Source of the DNA: RQOF01 sp964461135
GTDB lineage: Bacteria > Calditrichota > Calditrichia > RBG-13-44-9
Assembly: GCA_964461135.1 (NCBI GenBank)
Contig: CAYWTB010000002.1
Span: 1-64,000 of the forward strand
DNA: 64,000 bases
Reading direction: 5' to 3'
Below the pieces are notes generated by a model. The model had not been told where the DNA came from and searched no databases. It was given only the letters and a program-made list of their open reading frames with translations. The position numbers and the translations under genes are program-made. This document shows positions 16,170 to 23,517 of this stretch, in pieces. The stretch's first letter is position 1. Each line of letters starts with the position of its first letter.

Positions 16170-16601
16170 ATGAAAAAATTCGTATTTCTGAATGCGTTCT
16201 ATTCCAAAATGCTTGGTCTTAAACCTGACGAAGCCACCCGGAAACCATTCATCGATTTCGTGGCATCCAAAGATCAGGACATGATCACCAAAATGCATCA
16301 TGACAGGATGAAGGGCAAACCTGCAAAAGACGAATACGAATTACGAGTCATCAATGCTGCCGGAATTCACCGAACCACAAACATCAAAGTAAGCATGGTT
16401 CAATACAACAATAAGCCAGCTGTTCTTGGGACCGCCAGAGACATCACCGATCAGAAATATGAAGCCGAAGTTACTATTCAAAAACAAAAACAGCTGGAAA
16501 AAATAATTGCATCAGCACTTGAAATTCTGCTTCCGGATTCAAAAAAAGCCAGAACGGAATTTTTAAACAAACTTCTCGCAAATGTCGAAAGCAAAAAATG
16601 A
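16170..16601 (+). CDS. Stand-alone PAS-domain protein
   Basis: 143 residues. FVFLNAFYSKMLGLKPDE, then DFVASKDQD and AVLGTARDITDQKYEAE follow the PAS fold from its first helix to the last strand, with a helical C-terminal tail of about 45 residues. There is no output domain, so it may sense a ligand and act by binding a partner. It is one of the few + strand genes and lies divergent from the early operon, beside the XRE repressor. The ribosome site is weak and the first PAS strand is short, so the true start may be upstream (the frame is open to about 16151). Confidence 0.65.
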   Translation: MKKFVFLNAFYSKMLGLKPDEATRKPFIDFVASKDQDMITKMHHDRMKGKPAKDEYELRVINAAGIHRTTNIKVSMVQYNNKPAVLGTARDITDQKYEAEVTIQKQKQLEKIIASALEILLPDSKKARTEFLNKLLANVESKK

Positions 16602-16690
16602 AAAAAAATTTTGCGCCTATAATTCAATTTTCAAAATTTTCCTATATAGTATTTATATATATATAATAATATATCTAATAATCGATTTAT

Positions 16691-16717
16691 GAATTGAAAG
16701 AATTGAAAGAATTGAAA
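16691..16717 (+). repeat. Three tandem 9-bp repeats
   Basis: GAATTGAAA repeated three times without spacers. Confidence 0.75.
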
Positions 16718-16796
16718 GGTGTATCTAAATATTGTGCAGCCGAAAAATTTAAGTTGTTGAAAAATATGGATTTATGAAAATGGCTGCCCAAAATTT

Positions 16797-16818
16797 CGTG
16801 TCTCACATGTGAGACACG
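16797..16818. repeat. Dispersed palindrome, copy 2 (even-length variant)
   Basis: A perfect 22-bp palindrome with core CTCACATGTGAG, unlike the other copies which have a single central base. It lies 45 bases before the XRE repressor start and is a good candidate for its own operator. Confidence 0.75.
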
Positions 16819-16863
16819 GCGAGTCGATTGTAAAGAGCCACGCTAAAAACGAAAGGAGCTACC

Positions 16864-17223
16864 ATGATTTCACAAGATACGCTGGACATTATCAGTCGAG
16901 TTGTTGCCTTGCGAAAAATCCGGGGCATCAGCCAGGCCGATTTATCTCGCAAGATTAATCTTAGCAAAGGTTCATTGAGTCAGTTTGAACGTGGCCTCAT
17001 GCGCCTCAGCGCTGAGAATCTTGGCAAAATCGCCAAAGCGCTGGACACCTCTACGGATTATCTGATTTTTGGCAAAGAAAAGAAGAATCCTAAAACAACT
17101 ACAATGGAATTATTTAGAAAATTTCTTAATAACGAGAAAATCAAACAAATGATCAATCTTACCAATGACGAAGAACTGAACGACCTTATCCAGCAGATGA
17201 AAGACTATCTAAACCAAGACTGA
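16864..17223 (+). CDS. XRE/Cro-CI family transcriptional repressor
   Basis: 119 residues. The N-terminal HTH_3 domain reads LRKIRGISQADLSRKINLSK then GSLSQFERGLMRLSAENL, followed by a short helical tail for dimerisation. AAAGGAG precedes the start. On the + strand opposite most element genes, it is the natural candidate to bind the dispersed operator palindromes and keep the early operons off; that link is inferred. Its 3' end overlaps the convergent HTH gene by 38 bases. Confidence 0.8.
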   Translation: MISQDTLDIISRVVALRKIRGISQADLSRKINLSKGSLSQFERGLMRLSAENLGKIAKALDTSTDYLIFGKEKKNPKTTTMELFRKFLNNEKIKQMINLTNDEELNDLIQQMKDYLNQD

Positions 17224-17692
17224 TCACGTTATTGGCGATCTTGTAAACCGGCTTTTCCCATTCCACAGACAGGTAAAGGAGCTTTTTAAAGAGCTCCTTT
17301 TCTATTCTAACCATCTTATCTGCTCGACCTAAATCTTTCATTTTTTCGGCATCAAATATTTTTAATCCCGCCTCCACCACATCATCGATCACTTCAATGT
17401 GCTGTTTCCCCGGAGCCCTGTCAATCAATTTTTGAAATAATTTAGCATCTATGTTTACAGCTTTGCGGGGTTTTAATTCCAAAATCCGTCTTTCGTTTCT
17501 TTTTTCAGCTAAAAATTGATCCACTTCTGCCAGGCTAAACCGCAATTCTCCAAGTTCTGTTTTGGAACGCTGTAATCCTTTGTCCATCCAGCTATATATG
17601 GTCTGCCGGGACACACCCGCATGTTTCATAACATCATAAATGGTCATGGTCCGGTTCAGTTTGTCCAGTTTTTCCAAAACATCTTTTTTCAT
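17186..17692 (-). CDS. HTH DNA-binding protein beside the phased repeat array
   Basis: 168 residues. TIYDVMKHAGVSRQTIYSWM is a MerR/excisionase-type HTH (about residues 17-36), then basic ERRILELKPRKA and a helical region with two alike segments (IDAKLFQKLIDRA and IEKELFKKLLYLS) that may multimerise. The 52-53 bp repeat array begins about 45 bases upstream of its start, so it probably binds the array and controls its own gene, as plasmid partition adaptors such as ParR do. No ParA or ParM ATPase lies next to it. Confidence 0.65.
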   Translation of the reverse strand: MKKDVLEKLDKLNRTMTIYDVMKHAGVSRQTIYSWMDKGLQRSKTELGELRFSLAEVDQFLAEKRNERRILELKPRKAVNIDAKLFQKLIDRAPGKQHIEVIDDVVEAGLKIFDAEKMKDLGRADKMVRIEKELFKKLLYLSVEWEKPVYKIANNVISLGLDSLSSAG

Positions 17693-17737
17693 CTGTCAAC
17701 TCCAATTTTTCATTTTGACTTGACATAAATTAATCAT

Positions 17738-18040
17738 TGTCAATTCAAAAAGCAATAAAAATCATTATTAGTTTACAATCATTTGTTACTGTCAATCCAA
17801 AAAGAAATATTATTCTGTGTTTAGTTTACAACAATCCATAACTGTCAACCCAATATGAAATAAATATTCTTGATTGATTTACAGTTATCTTTTGCTGTCA
17901 ATTAAAAACGAAAAATAAATCTATTTCATTTTACAGACTTTTATTATTGTCTAATCATAATGAAATAAATTCCTCAATGAGATTACAGGCATTTTTCTAT
18001 TGTCTAATACAAAAGAAATAAATGTTCGTATCACTTTACA
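17738..18040. repeat. Helically phased array of 52-53 bp degenerate repeats
   Basis: Six to seven units, each with three conserved boxes: TTTACA, then 12 bases, TGTCAA(T), then about 8 bases and GAAATAAAT. TGTCAA/TGTCTA boxes begin at 17738, 17790, 17843, 17896, 17948 and 18001 (steps 52, 53, 53, 52, 53). TTTACA boxes begin at 17772, 17825, 17878, 17930, 17982 and 18035. GAAATA-type boxes begin at 17752, 17804, 17857, 17910, 17962 and 18015. The mean step of 52.6 bp is five turns of B-DNA, placing all sites on one face. Intervening bases vary freely, so it is not a CRISPR. Candidate centromere, iteron origin or cooperative operator. Confidence 0.85.
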
Positions 18041-18067
18041 GGTAGATTTAAGCAATCAATCAACATA

Positions 18068-18502
18068 TCATATTCTTTCTGTCTGTTTGCATTTCGGATA
18101 ATTCAGGCATCCGTAAAAATCACCATACCTGCCTGTTCTCGGGATCATCGCTGCACCGCACTTCGGACACCGTTTCACCCGATTCTTATTGGCCGTAAAC
18201 CACACGATTCTTTGACGCATTCGCTGACTCCACCCAGGGACCCGATACACCTTTTTCGTACCCACAGCTTTTCCGGAAACATTATCGAACAGGGCAATCC
18301 GAATAGCATCCTCGCCCACTCCCCTGCTCAATCCGGCTTTATTGATCGAGCTGTAAATGGTAATCGAGACACCGTTCAGCGGGATCTCATAAATCAACTC
18401 ACCGGCATACCGCGTTTTTTCTTCACTTAATTTTGCTTTCCCCGGGAGAGCTTTTTCAAAAAACTCTCTGGTAATCAATTCGTAATGACCTGGTTGTGCC
18501 AT
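18068..18502 (-). CDS. Topoisomerase-type zinc ribbon protein, second copy
   Basis: About 144 residues from ATG 18502 (GAGGGG eight bases upstream). The C-terminal CPKCGAAMIPRTGRYGDFYG and following CLNYPKC is a complete four-Cys topoisomerase-type ribbon. The N-terminal half (ELIYEIPLNGVSITIYSSI) aligns in pattern with the relative at 1244-1654 (MVYDFPVDNWLVIRVYSSI). It may be a DNA-binding cofactor. It ends 28 bases beyond the last unit of the phased array. Confidence 0.65.
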   Translation of the reverse strand: MAQPGHYELITREFFEKALPGKAKLSEEKTRYAGELIYEIPLNGVSITIYSSINKAGLSRGVGEDAIRIALFDNVSGKAVGTKKVYRVPGWSQRMRQRIVWFTANKNRVKRCPKCGAAMIPRTGRYGDFYGCLNYPKCKQTERI

Positions 18503-18686
18503 TCTTTTCACCCCTCAGCTTTATCAGTTTAAGATTGCGACAATTCCAACCTAATTTGAAGCGGAATTGCCTCCAGAAATCATCAAAACGGTTGTTCATG
18601 GATTTGATATAGACCTGACCCTTGACAGCGACCATAGAGCCTAATGGAAGCATAAAGTACCAATTCCGAATTTTCTTCTTTCTCAT
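18456..18686 (-). CDS. Small basic hypothetical protein
   Basis: 76 residues, rich in Lys, Arg and Trp, with AAGGA before ATG 18686. It overlaps the zinc-ribbon gene by about 45 bases, longer than normal here, so it could be spurious. No motif. Confidence 0.35.
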   Translation of the reverse strand: MRKKKIRNWYFMLPLGSMVAVKGQVYIKSMNNRFDDFWRQFRFKLGWNCRNLKLIKLRGEKNGTTRSLRIDYQRVF

Positions 18687-18713
18687 ACACCCATCCTTGT
18701 GAAATGATGCTCA

Positions 18714-18730
18714 TGTCTCACAGTGAGACA
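18714..18730. repeat. Dispersed palindrome, copy 3
   Basis: TGTCTCACAGTGAGACA, perfect 17-bp palindrome, 28 bases upstream of the gene starting at 18686. Confidence 0.8.
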
Positions 18731-18851
18731 CGAAAATTCGATTTTAACGGGCTATCGTTTTCGGGGCAACCTGAGTTCATTGTTTGGGTGATCTTCATTC
18801 CTACCCCCTATAAACCCATCGAATTTGGAGCTTTTCCGATGGCATACGGAT

Positions 18852-19409
18852 CTAAAATTCAGACGAACCATTACCGGCGAATTCCTGAATAGTCTTGATC
18901 GCTTCGGCAACATTCCGCAGTTTGACTAATTGCGCCCTTCGATCCACAGACCTTCGGGTAGCATCTCGCAATTCTTCGGTCAAATAGTCAACCCGGCTCT
19001 GTAACCGAACGTTCTCTGTCCGGAGATCACCAATCTTCCGGTAGATCTTCTTTTTGGATTCTTCCAGAGCATTTTCGCGTTCTTCGATGTTGTCCAGAAG
19101 GGGCTGAATCTCTTTCTGAAAATAGTCACCCTCGGCCCTCTTCATCCGGTACTTAATCCAGGCATCCACTACAGTCGAAAACGCCCATTCACCGCTGCAT
19201 TTCCAGATAGCAAAGAACACATACGACCTTTCAGATCCTTTGAGCTCTATCGCTATGTCTTCGATCAGTTGATAACTGGAGCGACCATACACATCCTGCA
19301 GATCAGTCCACTGTGCAGTCGAACCGCCAGCATAATTCCGAACAACTTCCGTCCACTTTAAAAGCTGGTCTTTGTTCTCAATCTTCCGAAAATCCACCAA
19401 ACTTACCAT
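18852..19409 (-). CDS. Coiled-coil hypothetical protein
   Basis: 185 residues with TGGAGG before the start. The C-terminal half (about 100-170) is a long coiled coil (NIEERENALEESKKKIYRKI and RLQSRVDYLTEELRDA). The N-terminal half has aromatic-rich helices. A perfect operator palindrome at 19426 lies right before the ribosome site. It could be a structural or replication accessory protein; no family is recognised. Confidence 0.55.
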   Translation of the reverse strand: MVSLVDFRKIENKDQLLKWTEVVRNYAGGSTAQWTDLQDVYGRSSYQLIEDIAIELKGSERSYVFFAIWKCSGEWAFSTVVDAWIKYRMKRAEGDYFQKEIQPLLDNIEERENALEESKKKIYRKIGDLRTENVRLQSRVDYLTEELRDATRRSVDRRAQLVKLRNVAEAIKTIQEFAGNGSSEF

Positions 19410-19425
19410 TACTTTACCTCCAAAA

Positions 19426-19441
19426 GTTTAGATTGCTAAAC
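19426..19441 (-). promoter_or_regulatory. Operator palindrome, perfect arms
   Basis: GTTTAG-ATTG-CTAAAC, 16 bases upstream of the start of the coiled-coil gene. Confidence 0.65.
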
Positions 19442-19448
19442 TATTTGC

Positions 19449-19796
19449 TTAAAAATAATTCGGTCCTTTGTAAAAGTCTTCCAAAACCCTTAACCTGTCA
19501 TCCACCTTGGCGATCACCGTGTAACCAACTCTTTCCATGTCCAGGGCAAACCACTCTTTTTCTGTGGCAACCCAGATTTGATATCCGGCGATATACGGTT
19601 TCATTTCGATTCCGGGAGCAATCAGTTTGATTATCTCGGGCTTGGCCGAACTCATCACAAGGTAGCCAATCCTATGCTCTGCCAGGAATTTTTGACCATC
19701 CTCAAGTGCGATTTCGTCCTGGCTCTTTTCAATTTCAGTCTGCTTTTTTTCTTTTTCCTCGATTTTGCTTTGAATGATTTCGCCGATTGTAAACAT
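19449..19796 (-). CDS. Hypothetical protein
   Basis: 115 residues: a charged N-terminal helix (KIEEKEKKQTEIEKSQDEIA) followed by a mixed alpha/beta domain. GGGAG precedes the start and a clear promoter lies at 19835. No recognised domain. Confidence 0.55.
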   Translation of the reverse strand: MFTIGEIIQSKIEEKEKKQTEIEKSQDEIALEDGQKFLAEHRIGYLVMSSAKPEIIKLIAPGIEMKPYIAGYQIWVATEKEWFALDMERVGYTVIAKVDDRLRVLEDFYKGPNYF

Positions 19797-19834
19797 TCTT
19801 TATCTCCCTGTTTTTATTAGGTTTATTTAAAGGA

Positions 19835-19863
19835 AAAATACATCAGGGAAAACCCATTGTCAA
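19835..19863 (-). promoter_or_regulatory. Sigma-70 promoter
   Basis: Minus-strand TTGACA (19858-19863), 17 bases including an extended TGATG, then TATTTT (19835-19840). The spacer is almost the same as that of the promoter at 23430. Confidence 0.7.
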
Positions 19864-19913
19864 GTGAAAAATAAAATATATTTTATCTTCGCTATACATC
19901 ATCCAGAAAAAAC

Positions 19914-19947
19914 TAAAAAAAGGGCGACTGCCCATTGACAGCCACCC
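19914..19947 (-). terminator. Intrinsic terminator
   Basis: On the minus strand GGGTGGCTG and CAGTCGCCC pair over nine positions (two G-T pairs) and are followed by seven T residues, 20 bases after the gene ending at 19967. Confidence 0.75.
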
Positions 19948-19966
19948 GATCATTCTCAATCATCAA

Positions 19967-20383
19967 TTATAAATTTACTCGATCATACTTATAATCGATC
20001 ATTTTACCGGTTGAATCGAATACAATTTTCCAGATCATTTTCCAATTAAATACATCCGCAATGCATTCCATAACCAACCCAATATTCTTATTCGATTCAC
20101 GGTTGTCGAGCCAAATCTGCCGGGCAAGTTTTTCAATGAATTCTGGTGACGGATTCGAATTCCTTTCAATTTCAACCATGATCACATATCCATCATCTAC
20201 TTCAACTTTCTGTAGAATCTTATACTGTATGGTCTTGGCAACTGGAGCCTTTTTCTCAACCCGAATCCGTTTCGGCTGATCTGCAACTTTCTTCTCGGTT
20301 TTAATATCAGGGAGCAAGGCCAGAACCACACAGATCAAAATAAATACAACAAATATCCGTGCAACAATTTTAACTGCTTTCAT
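19967..20383 (-). CDS. Single-pass membrane hypothetical protein
   Basis: 138 residues. An N-terminal membrane helix (IVARIFVVFILICVVLALLP, about 5-24) is followed by a basic linker and a small alpha/beta domain outside or inside the membrane. AAAGGA precedes the start. It ends the operon at a strong terminator. Function unknown. Confidence 0.55.
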   Translation of the reverse strand: MKAVKIVARIFVVFILICVVLALLPDIKTEKKVADQPKRIRVEKKAPVAKTIQYKILQKVEVDDGYVIMVEIERNSNPSPEFIEKLARQIWLDNRESNKNIGLVMECIADVFNWKMIWKIVFDSTGKMIDYKYDRVNL

Positions 20384-20416
20384 AAAAATCTTTCCTTTCT
20401 TGGTTTTAATGAATCT

Positions 20417-20581
20417 TCAATCTTTCTTAAAATCAACAATATAGACGACCACATCACACTCCGGACAGGTCCATGAAGTCTTTCGCTCATATTCATCCTC
20501 ATAACAGATTTCAACAAACTTCAATCTCACCATCCCGTGACCTGTATTCGGACAGTATCGAATTAAATCACGATCAGTCAT
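20417..20581 (-). CDS. 54-residue zinc-ribbon microprotein
   Basis: ATG 20581 to TGA 20417. RYCPNTGHG near residues 9-15 and WTCPEC (Cys39, Cys42) form a likely zinc-binding ribbon. Its start overlaps the stop of the upstream gene (ATGA), so it is translationally coupled. Such small zinc proteins often bind nucleic acid or a partner protein. Confidence 0.6.
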   Translation of the reverse strand: MTDRDLIRYCPNTGHGMVRLKFVEICYEDEYERKTSWTCPECDVVVYIVDFKKD

Positions 20582-20760
20582 ATTGTCACCTCCTCTTGAA
20601 TTAGTCTATGGTTGCCAATTACATCACCAGTCAGATAGCACACATACACTTTGCGTTTTTCAGCCAGCGTTATCGGAATTTTTGGATATCCGATTTCAGC
20701 GATCATCTCTGACCAATCTTCATCGGTCAAAGACAGAATATCCTGACTATCAATTTTCAT
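20578..20760 (-). CDS. Small hypothetical protein
   Basis: 60 residues. Its start overlaps the stop of the DUF2958 gene and its stop overlaps the next start, so it is part of a coupled chain. No motif is recognised. Confidence 0.5.
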   Translation of the reverse strand: MKIDSQDILSLTDEDWSEMIAEIGYPKIPITLAEKRKVYVCYLTGDVIGNHRLIQEEVTI

Positions 20761-21197
20761 AACCAGTCTCCTTCATCAATCAATTCTTCAATTTCCTGTT
20801 GAATTTTCAGAGCCATTTCCTTGTTCTTTGGCTTGGGCTTTTCTTTTACTTCCAGGGGCTCATCACTATCATCATGCCGAAATGACGGATGAAAGTCTCT
20901 GAACTTTTTTCCGTCACCATCGTGGTACAAGTCGCGCTCGATTTTCAGACCGAATGGTCCTTTCAGATCTTCCATTTCTTTGAGCGAAAAATATCCCCAT
21001 TCATCACACAAACCTTCAACATATCCCCAGAACATCCAATTACCATCTTCCTGCAGGGAACCTTCCACCACATACCCCGTCCAGTTTGACCAGGGCGTGA
21101 AATACTTGCAGACGCATACCTTGTCATGGAGCGGAACCTTTTCGGTTGCATACAGCTTGGGTAGCTTCCTCTTAATTTCCTCAGTGAGCATTTTCAT
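20757..21197 (-). CDS. DUF2958 protein
   Basis: 146 residues. LPKLYATEKVPLHDKVCVCK and the following YFTPWSNWTGYVVEG, WMFWGYVEGLCDEWGYFSL and GLKIERDLY match the DUF2958 family, found mainly in conjugative plasmids, ICEs and phages (family knowledge; biochemical role unknown). The C-terminal tail of about 50 residues is charged and likely disordered. GGGAGG precedes the start. It supports the mobile-element nature of this region. Confidence 0.8.
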   Translation of the reverse strand: MKMLTEEIKRKLPKLYATEKVPLHDKVCVCKYFTPWSNWTGYVVEGSLQEDGNWMFWGYVEGLCDEWGYFSLKEMEDLKGPFGLKIERDLYHDGDGKKFRDFHPSFRHDDSDEPLEVKEKPKPKNKEMALKIQQEIEELIDEGDWL

Positions 21198-21568
21198 AAG
21201 ACCTCCCCAACATTTACGTCAGAATACAGGTTAATTGAATTGACCACATCTTCCAATCTGATTGCCGGCTCATACCCATCAATCTCGGATCGATCCAGGG
21301 CTAATTTCTCAGCATTTTGCAGGATCACATTATTCATCAGCTTGTGATATTCCATTAAGGCATTACAGGCAGCCATGCTGGCTCCAATCTTCCAGATATA
21401 ACTGCATACTTCAAAGTCACGAATCCATTCCCGGGCTTCATTCCAGGTATCAAATTTCTGTTCAAAATACTTTCCGGGAAGATTCCATTCTTTCGTGGGC
21501 TTAATCCAATAAATTTCCCATCCATACAACTTGCCCTCAACAATCCAAACCTGAGCAGTGTACTTCAT
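21194..21568 (-). CDS. Hypothetical protein
   Basis: 124 residues, Trp-rich N-terminus (QVWIVEGKLYGWEIYW). TGGAGG precedes the start and its stop overlaps the DUF2958 start. Unrecognised small element protein. Confidence 0.5.
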   Translation of the reverse strand: MKYTAQVWIVEGKLYGWEIYWIKPTKEWNLPGKYFEQKFDTWNEAREWIRDFEVCSYIWKIGASMAACNALMEYHKLMNNVILQNAEKLALDRSEIDGYEPAIRLEDVVNSINLYSDVNVGEVL

Positions 21569-21571
21569 TTA

Positions 21572-21766
21572 TCAATCCTCCATTTCTGGAATATTTTCGA
21601 TCACATCAGTTACCGTACCTCGAATGTTATTTGTTTCTAACCACCGTTCTGCTTCGGAGATATGCTTAAAGGTCTTTTCCGGAAAAGCCAGTCCACCGTA
21701 TTCGTCATACAAATGACCATCCTCCATACATAACCGAAAATATGGCCACTCAAATCCACCACACAT
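21572..21766 (-). CDS. Small hypothetical protein
   Basis: 64 residues with GGGAGG before the start; three bases from the next gene. No motif is recognised. Confidence 0.5.
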   Translation of the reverse strand: MCGGFEWPYFRLCMEDGHLYDEYGGLAFPEKTFKHISEAERWLETNNIRGTVTDVIENIPEMED

Positions 21767-21770
21767 TTTC

Positions 21771-22160
21771 TTATCCTCCCGTTTGGTATTTCATCCAGAG
21801 CTTCACCGTAATCGCCGGGGCTATATACTGTTTGCCGGAACTGATTTCTTTGAGAATCACAACATTCTTAGTCTTGTTCAGATCAAGACCGATAATTTCC
21901 ATCTTTTTGTCACCCTCTTGAATAATCTTGTGCAGCCAGTCCGGATCCAGATCAAAGGTTTTAGCGTGTTGCTTATAATCCGCTTCAAACTGAGTCTCGC
22001 CACTGGCATTGGTAGTCCGAAAATAAAATCCAAAACTGATCTCGGTATCGGAAAACCGTGCCGATCCGGGCTTGAATTCATACCCATATTTTTCTGCAAT
22101 TTGTCGAGCCATATCATCAATTTCCCGATGCAGCTTTTTTGCTGTTTCCCGATCAAACAT
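21771..22160 (-). CDS. Hypothetical protein
   Basis: 129 residues from ATG 22160 (MFDRETAKK), supported by GGAGG eight bases upstream; the longer frame to 22220 lies inside the next gene. Helical N-terminus then an alpha/beta domain. No family is recognised. Confidence 0.5.
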   Translation of the reverse strand: MFDRETAKKLHREIDDMARQIAEKYGYEFKPGSARFSDTEISFGFYFRTTNASGETQFEADYKQHAKTFDLDPDWLHKIIQEGDKKMEIIGLDLNKTKNVVILKEISSGKQYIAPAITVKLWMKYQTGG

Positions 22161-22161
22161 T

Positions 22162-22371
22162 TCAATTACCTCCATGACATTTTTTGTACTTTTTTCCACT
22201 ACCACAAGGACATGGTTCATTCCGTCCCACGGCCTTGAATAGCTGACGATTATATAAGGAAATTACAGTTTCAAGTTTTGCTACCCTGCCCTTCCGGTTC
22301 TGATCCCACCACTGCAGAATCTTCACTAATTCCGGGTACTTTTCGTCGATAGGTTTCAAGATTTCTTGCAT
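22162..22371 (-). CDS. SEC-C motif protein
   Basis: 69 residues from ATG 22371 with GAAGGAG upstream. The C-terminal NEPCPCGSGKKYKKCHG is a full SEC-C zinc motif (C-x-C-x8-C-H), as at the end of SecA, used to bind zinc and partner proteins. The short helical N-terminus is unrecognised. It could act as an adaptor. Confidence 0.7.
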   Translation of the reverse strand: MQEILKPIDEKYPELVKILQWWDQNRKGRVAKLETVISLYNRQLFKAVGRNEPCPCGSGKKYKKCHGGN

Positions 22372-22454
22372 TTGAACTCCTTCCTGATTCCGATCACATA
22401 CGCCACACAAGTTATCAGAATCATAAATGCTTTTATCAAATCAACCACACTCAA
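22356..22454 (-). CDS. Possible 32-residue membrane peptide
   Basis: A TTG-initiated frame encodes a single hydrophobic helix (AFMILITCVAYVIG) with a basic tail. It overlaps the SEC-C start and lacks a clear ribosome site. The reading is tentative. Confidence 0.25.
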   Translation of the reverse strand: MSVVDLIKAFMILITCVAYVIGIRKEFKCKKS

Positions 22455-22462
22455 TTCGATGG

Positions 22463-22930
22463 TCAGGCTGCCTCCACCATTCCGTACCGAATGCCCATAA
22501 TCCTGGCACACACCGGTCCATATCCAGTGACAATTGAGTCAGGAACCGTCAGAAGTGTACCGCAGCGACCGCAGTACCCTTCGTGGAAAATCTTGATCTG
22601 CTCGGGCAATTCATTCCGCATCAGTTTTTTCAAAACCCAAAGGAACGCCTTTACGGATGGAGCATCCTGCGAAATCCGGGCTTTCTTGGAATGGATATAC
22701 TTTCGCTGATTGAACAGCGTACCGAAAAAGGAATAGTCATTCCCGTTATCTTGACCGGTCAGAACCTGGCAGAAGTGAACTTCCTGGCGAGAATAACTAT
22801 CTTCCGCACCAAGCCGGGAAAGCCGGTACGTGAACCGGTTCCCGGTATCCAGGTTCTGGACAGTGAATATCGAATGCCCTGCCAAAATGAATCGCAGAGC
22901 GTCTTCGTGACCTAATTCATGCCTTTCCAT
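22463..22930 (-). CDS. DUF6011-type zinc protein
   Basis: 155 residues from ATG 22930 (AAGGAG upstream), not the ATG at 22957, which lies in the operator. The C-terminus GYCGRCGTLLTVPDSIVTGY then GPVCARIMG matches DUF6011, a small Cys4 zinc domain common in phage and plasmid proteins (family knowledge). The first 110 residues are unrecognised. A perfect operator palindrome precedes it. Confidence 0.7.
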   Translation of the reverse strand: MERHELGHEDALRFILAGHSIFTVQNLDTGNRFTYRLSRLGAEDSYSRQEVHFCQVLTGQDNGNDYSFFGTLFNQRKYIHSKKARISQDAPSVKAFLWVLKKLMRNELPEQIKIFHEGYCGRCGTLLTVPDSIVTGYGPVCARIMGIRYGMVEAA

Positions 22931-22948
22931 GTCTTGCATCTCCTTGCA

Positions 22949-22964
22949 GTTTAGCATACTAAAC
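22949..22964 (-). promoter_or_regulatory. Operator palindrome, perfect arms
   Basis: GTTTAG-CATA-CTAAAC, just upstream of the AAGGAG of the DUF6011 gene and touching the stop of the preceding gene. The minus-strand centre TATGCT could be the -10. Confidence 0.65.
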
Positions 22965-23191
22965 TATCTGGCCAAAAATTTTTTGACTTCTTCCCAAAAT
23001 AGCCGGATACTCTTTCCGAACCGCAGACCCCGAATCCTTCTTTCCATCTTCCGCAATTCACGTTCCCCGTATTCCCTTTCCAAATAATCCGGCGCATCAA
23101 AGGGGTTGATATCATCAAGATCAACCAAATCCTGAATATTGCTATCCAGCCTTTTGCGCATTTCCCGATCAGTGCTCGTTGTCGTTTTCAT
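22964..23191 (-). CDS. Small charged hypothetical protein
   Basis: 75 residues, start at ATG 23191 (or 23194), with AAAGGGGG upstream. Helical with many Arg/Asp (ELRKMERRIRGLRFGKSIR). No family. Confidence 0.45.
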   Translation of the reverse strand: MKTTTSTDREMRKRLDSNIQDLVDLDDINPFDAPDYLEREYGERELRKMERRIRGLRFGKSIRLFWEEVKKFLAR

Positions 23192-23193
23192 CA

Positions 23194-23391
23194 TTACCAC
23201 CCCCTTTCATAATCAGGTATCCATAACAGGCCCCAGGTATTTCCCGCTTCATCGGTGGCCGTTTTTTCAAACTTATCGAAAAAAGCGTGGGTCTCATGAA
23301 CCCATTCACAATTCTCTGGCGTTTCCGGTAAACCCTTGCCATACCCTCTGCCAAGAATTAATTCATAGATCTTGCCAGCAGTCTGTTCCAC
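23194..23391 (-). CDS. Small hypothetical protein, GTG start
   Basis: 65 residues from GTG 23391 with AAGGAG eight bases upstream. It is the first gene of the minus-strand operon and has its own promoter at 23430-23458. No motif is recognised. Confidence 0.5.
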   Translation of the reverse strand: MEQTAGKIYELILGRGYGKGLPETPENCEWVHETHAFFDKFEKTATDEAGNTWGLLWIPDYERGW

Positions 23392-23429
23392 TTCTTATCT
23401 CCTTGTTAATTAAGAGTTTATTTAATGAT

Positions 23430-23458
23430 AAATTGCATCAGGAAAAAACCATTGTCAA
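23430..23458 (-). promoter_or_regulatory. Promoter at the head of the 20-23 kb operon
   Basis: Minus-strand TTGACA (23453-23458), 17 bases and CAATTT (23430-23435). The spacer closely copies that of the 19835 promoter, including TGATG before the -10. Confidence 0.55.
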
Positions 23459-23498
23459 GTAAAAAATAAAATATATTCATATCACCTTTACAGAAGCC

Positions 23499-23517
23499 GT
23501 GTAACACTGTGTTACAC
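23499..23517. repeat. Dispersed palindrome, copy 4 (covariant arms)
   Basis: GTGTAACACTGTGTTACAC, a perfect 19-bp palindrome; the arms carry TAA/TTA where copy 1 has TCT/AGA, and the core is CACTGTG. Confidence 0.75.

Larger units (their letters stand above)
16602..16863. other. AT-rich intergenic region with direct repeats, possible origin
   Basis: 262 bases without a gene. It holds a run of T/A-only sequence (about 16640-16680), three tandem copies of GAATTGAAA (16691-16717), an inverted GCAGCC/GGCTGC pair and a 22-bp palindrome at 16797. The combination of melted-type AT stretch and short direct repeats beside a repressor gene resembles a replication origin or repressor control region; this is inference. 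Confidence 0.4.

Noticed and set aside
16864..17223. ParB protein binding the dispersed palindromes
   Set aside because: The protein is a short XRE repressor with no ParB N-terminal motifs; no ParB is seen in the window.
17738..18040. CRISPR array
   Set aside because: Spacing is regular, but the repeats are short split boxes that drift between units; there are no identical 24-40 bp repeats and no cas genes.
17738..18040. Six tandem promoters facing the HTH gene
   Set aside because: Each unit has TTGACA on the minus strand but no consistent -10 at 16-18 bases; only the fixed box spacing is convincing.
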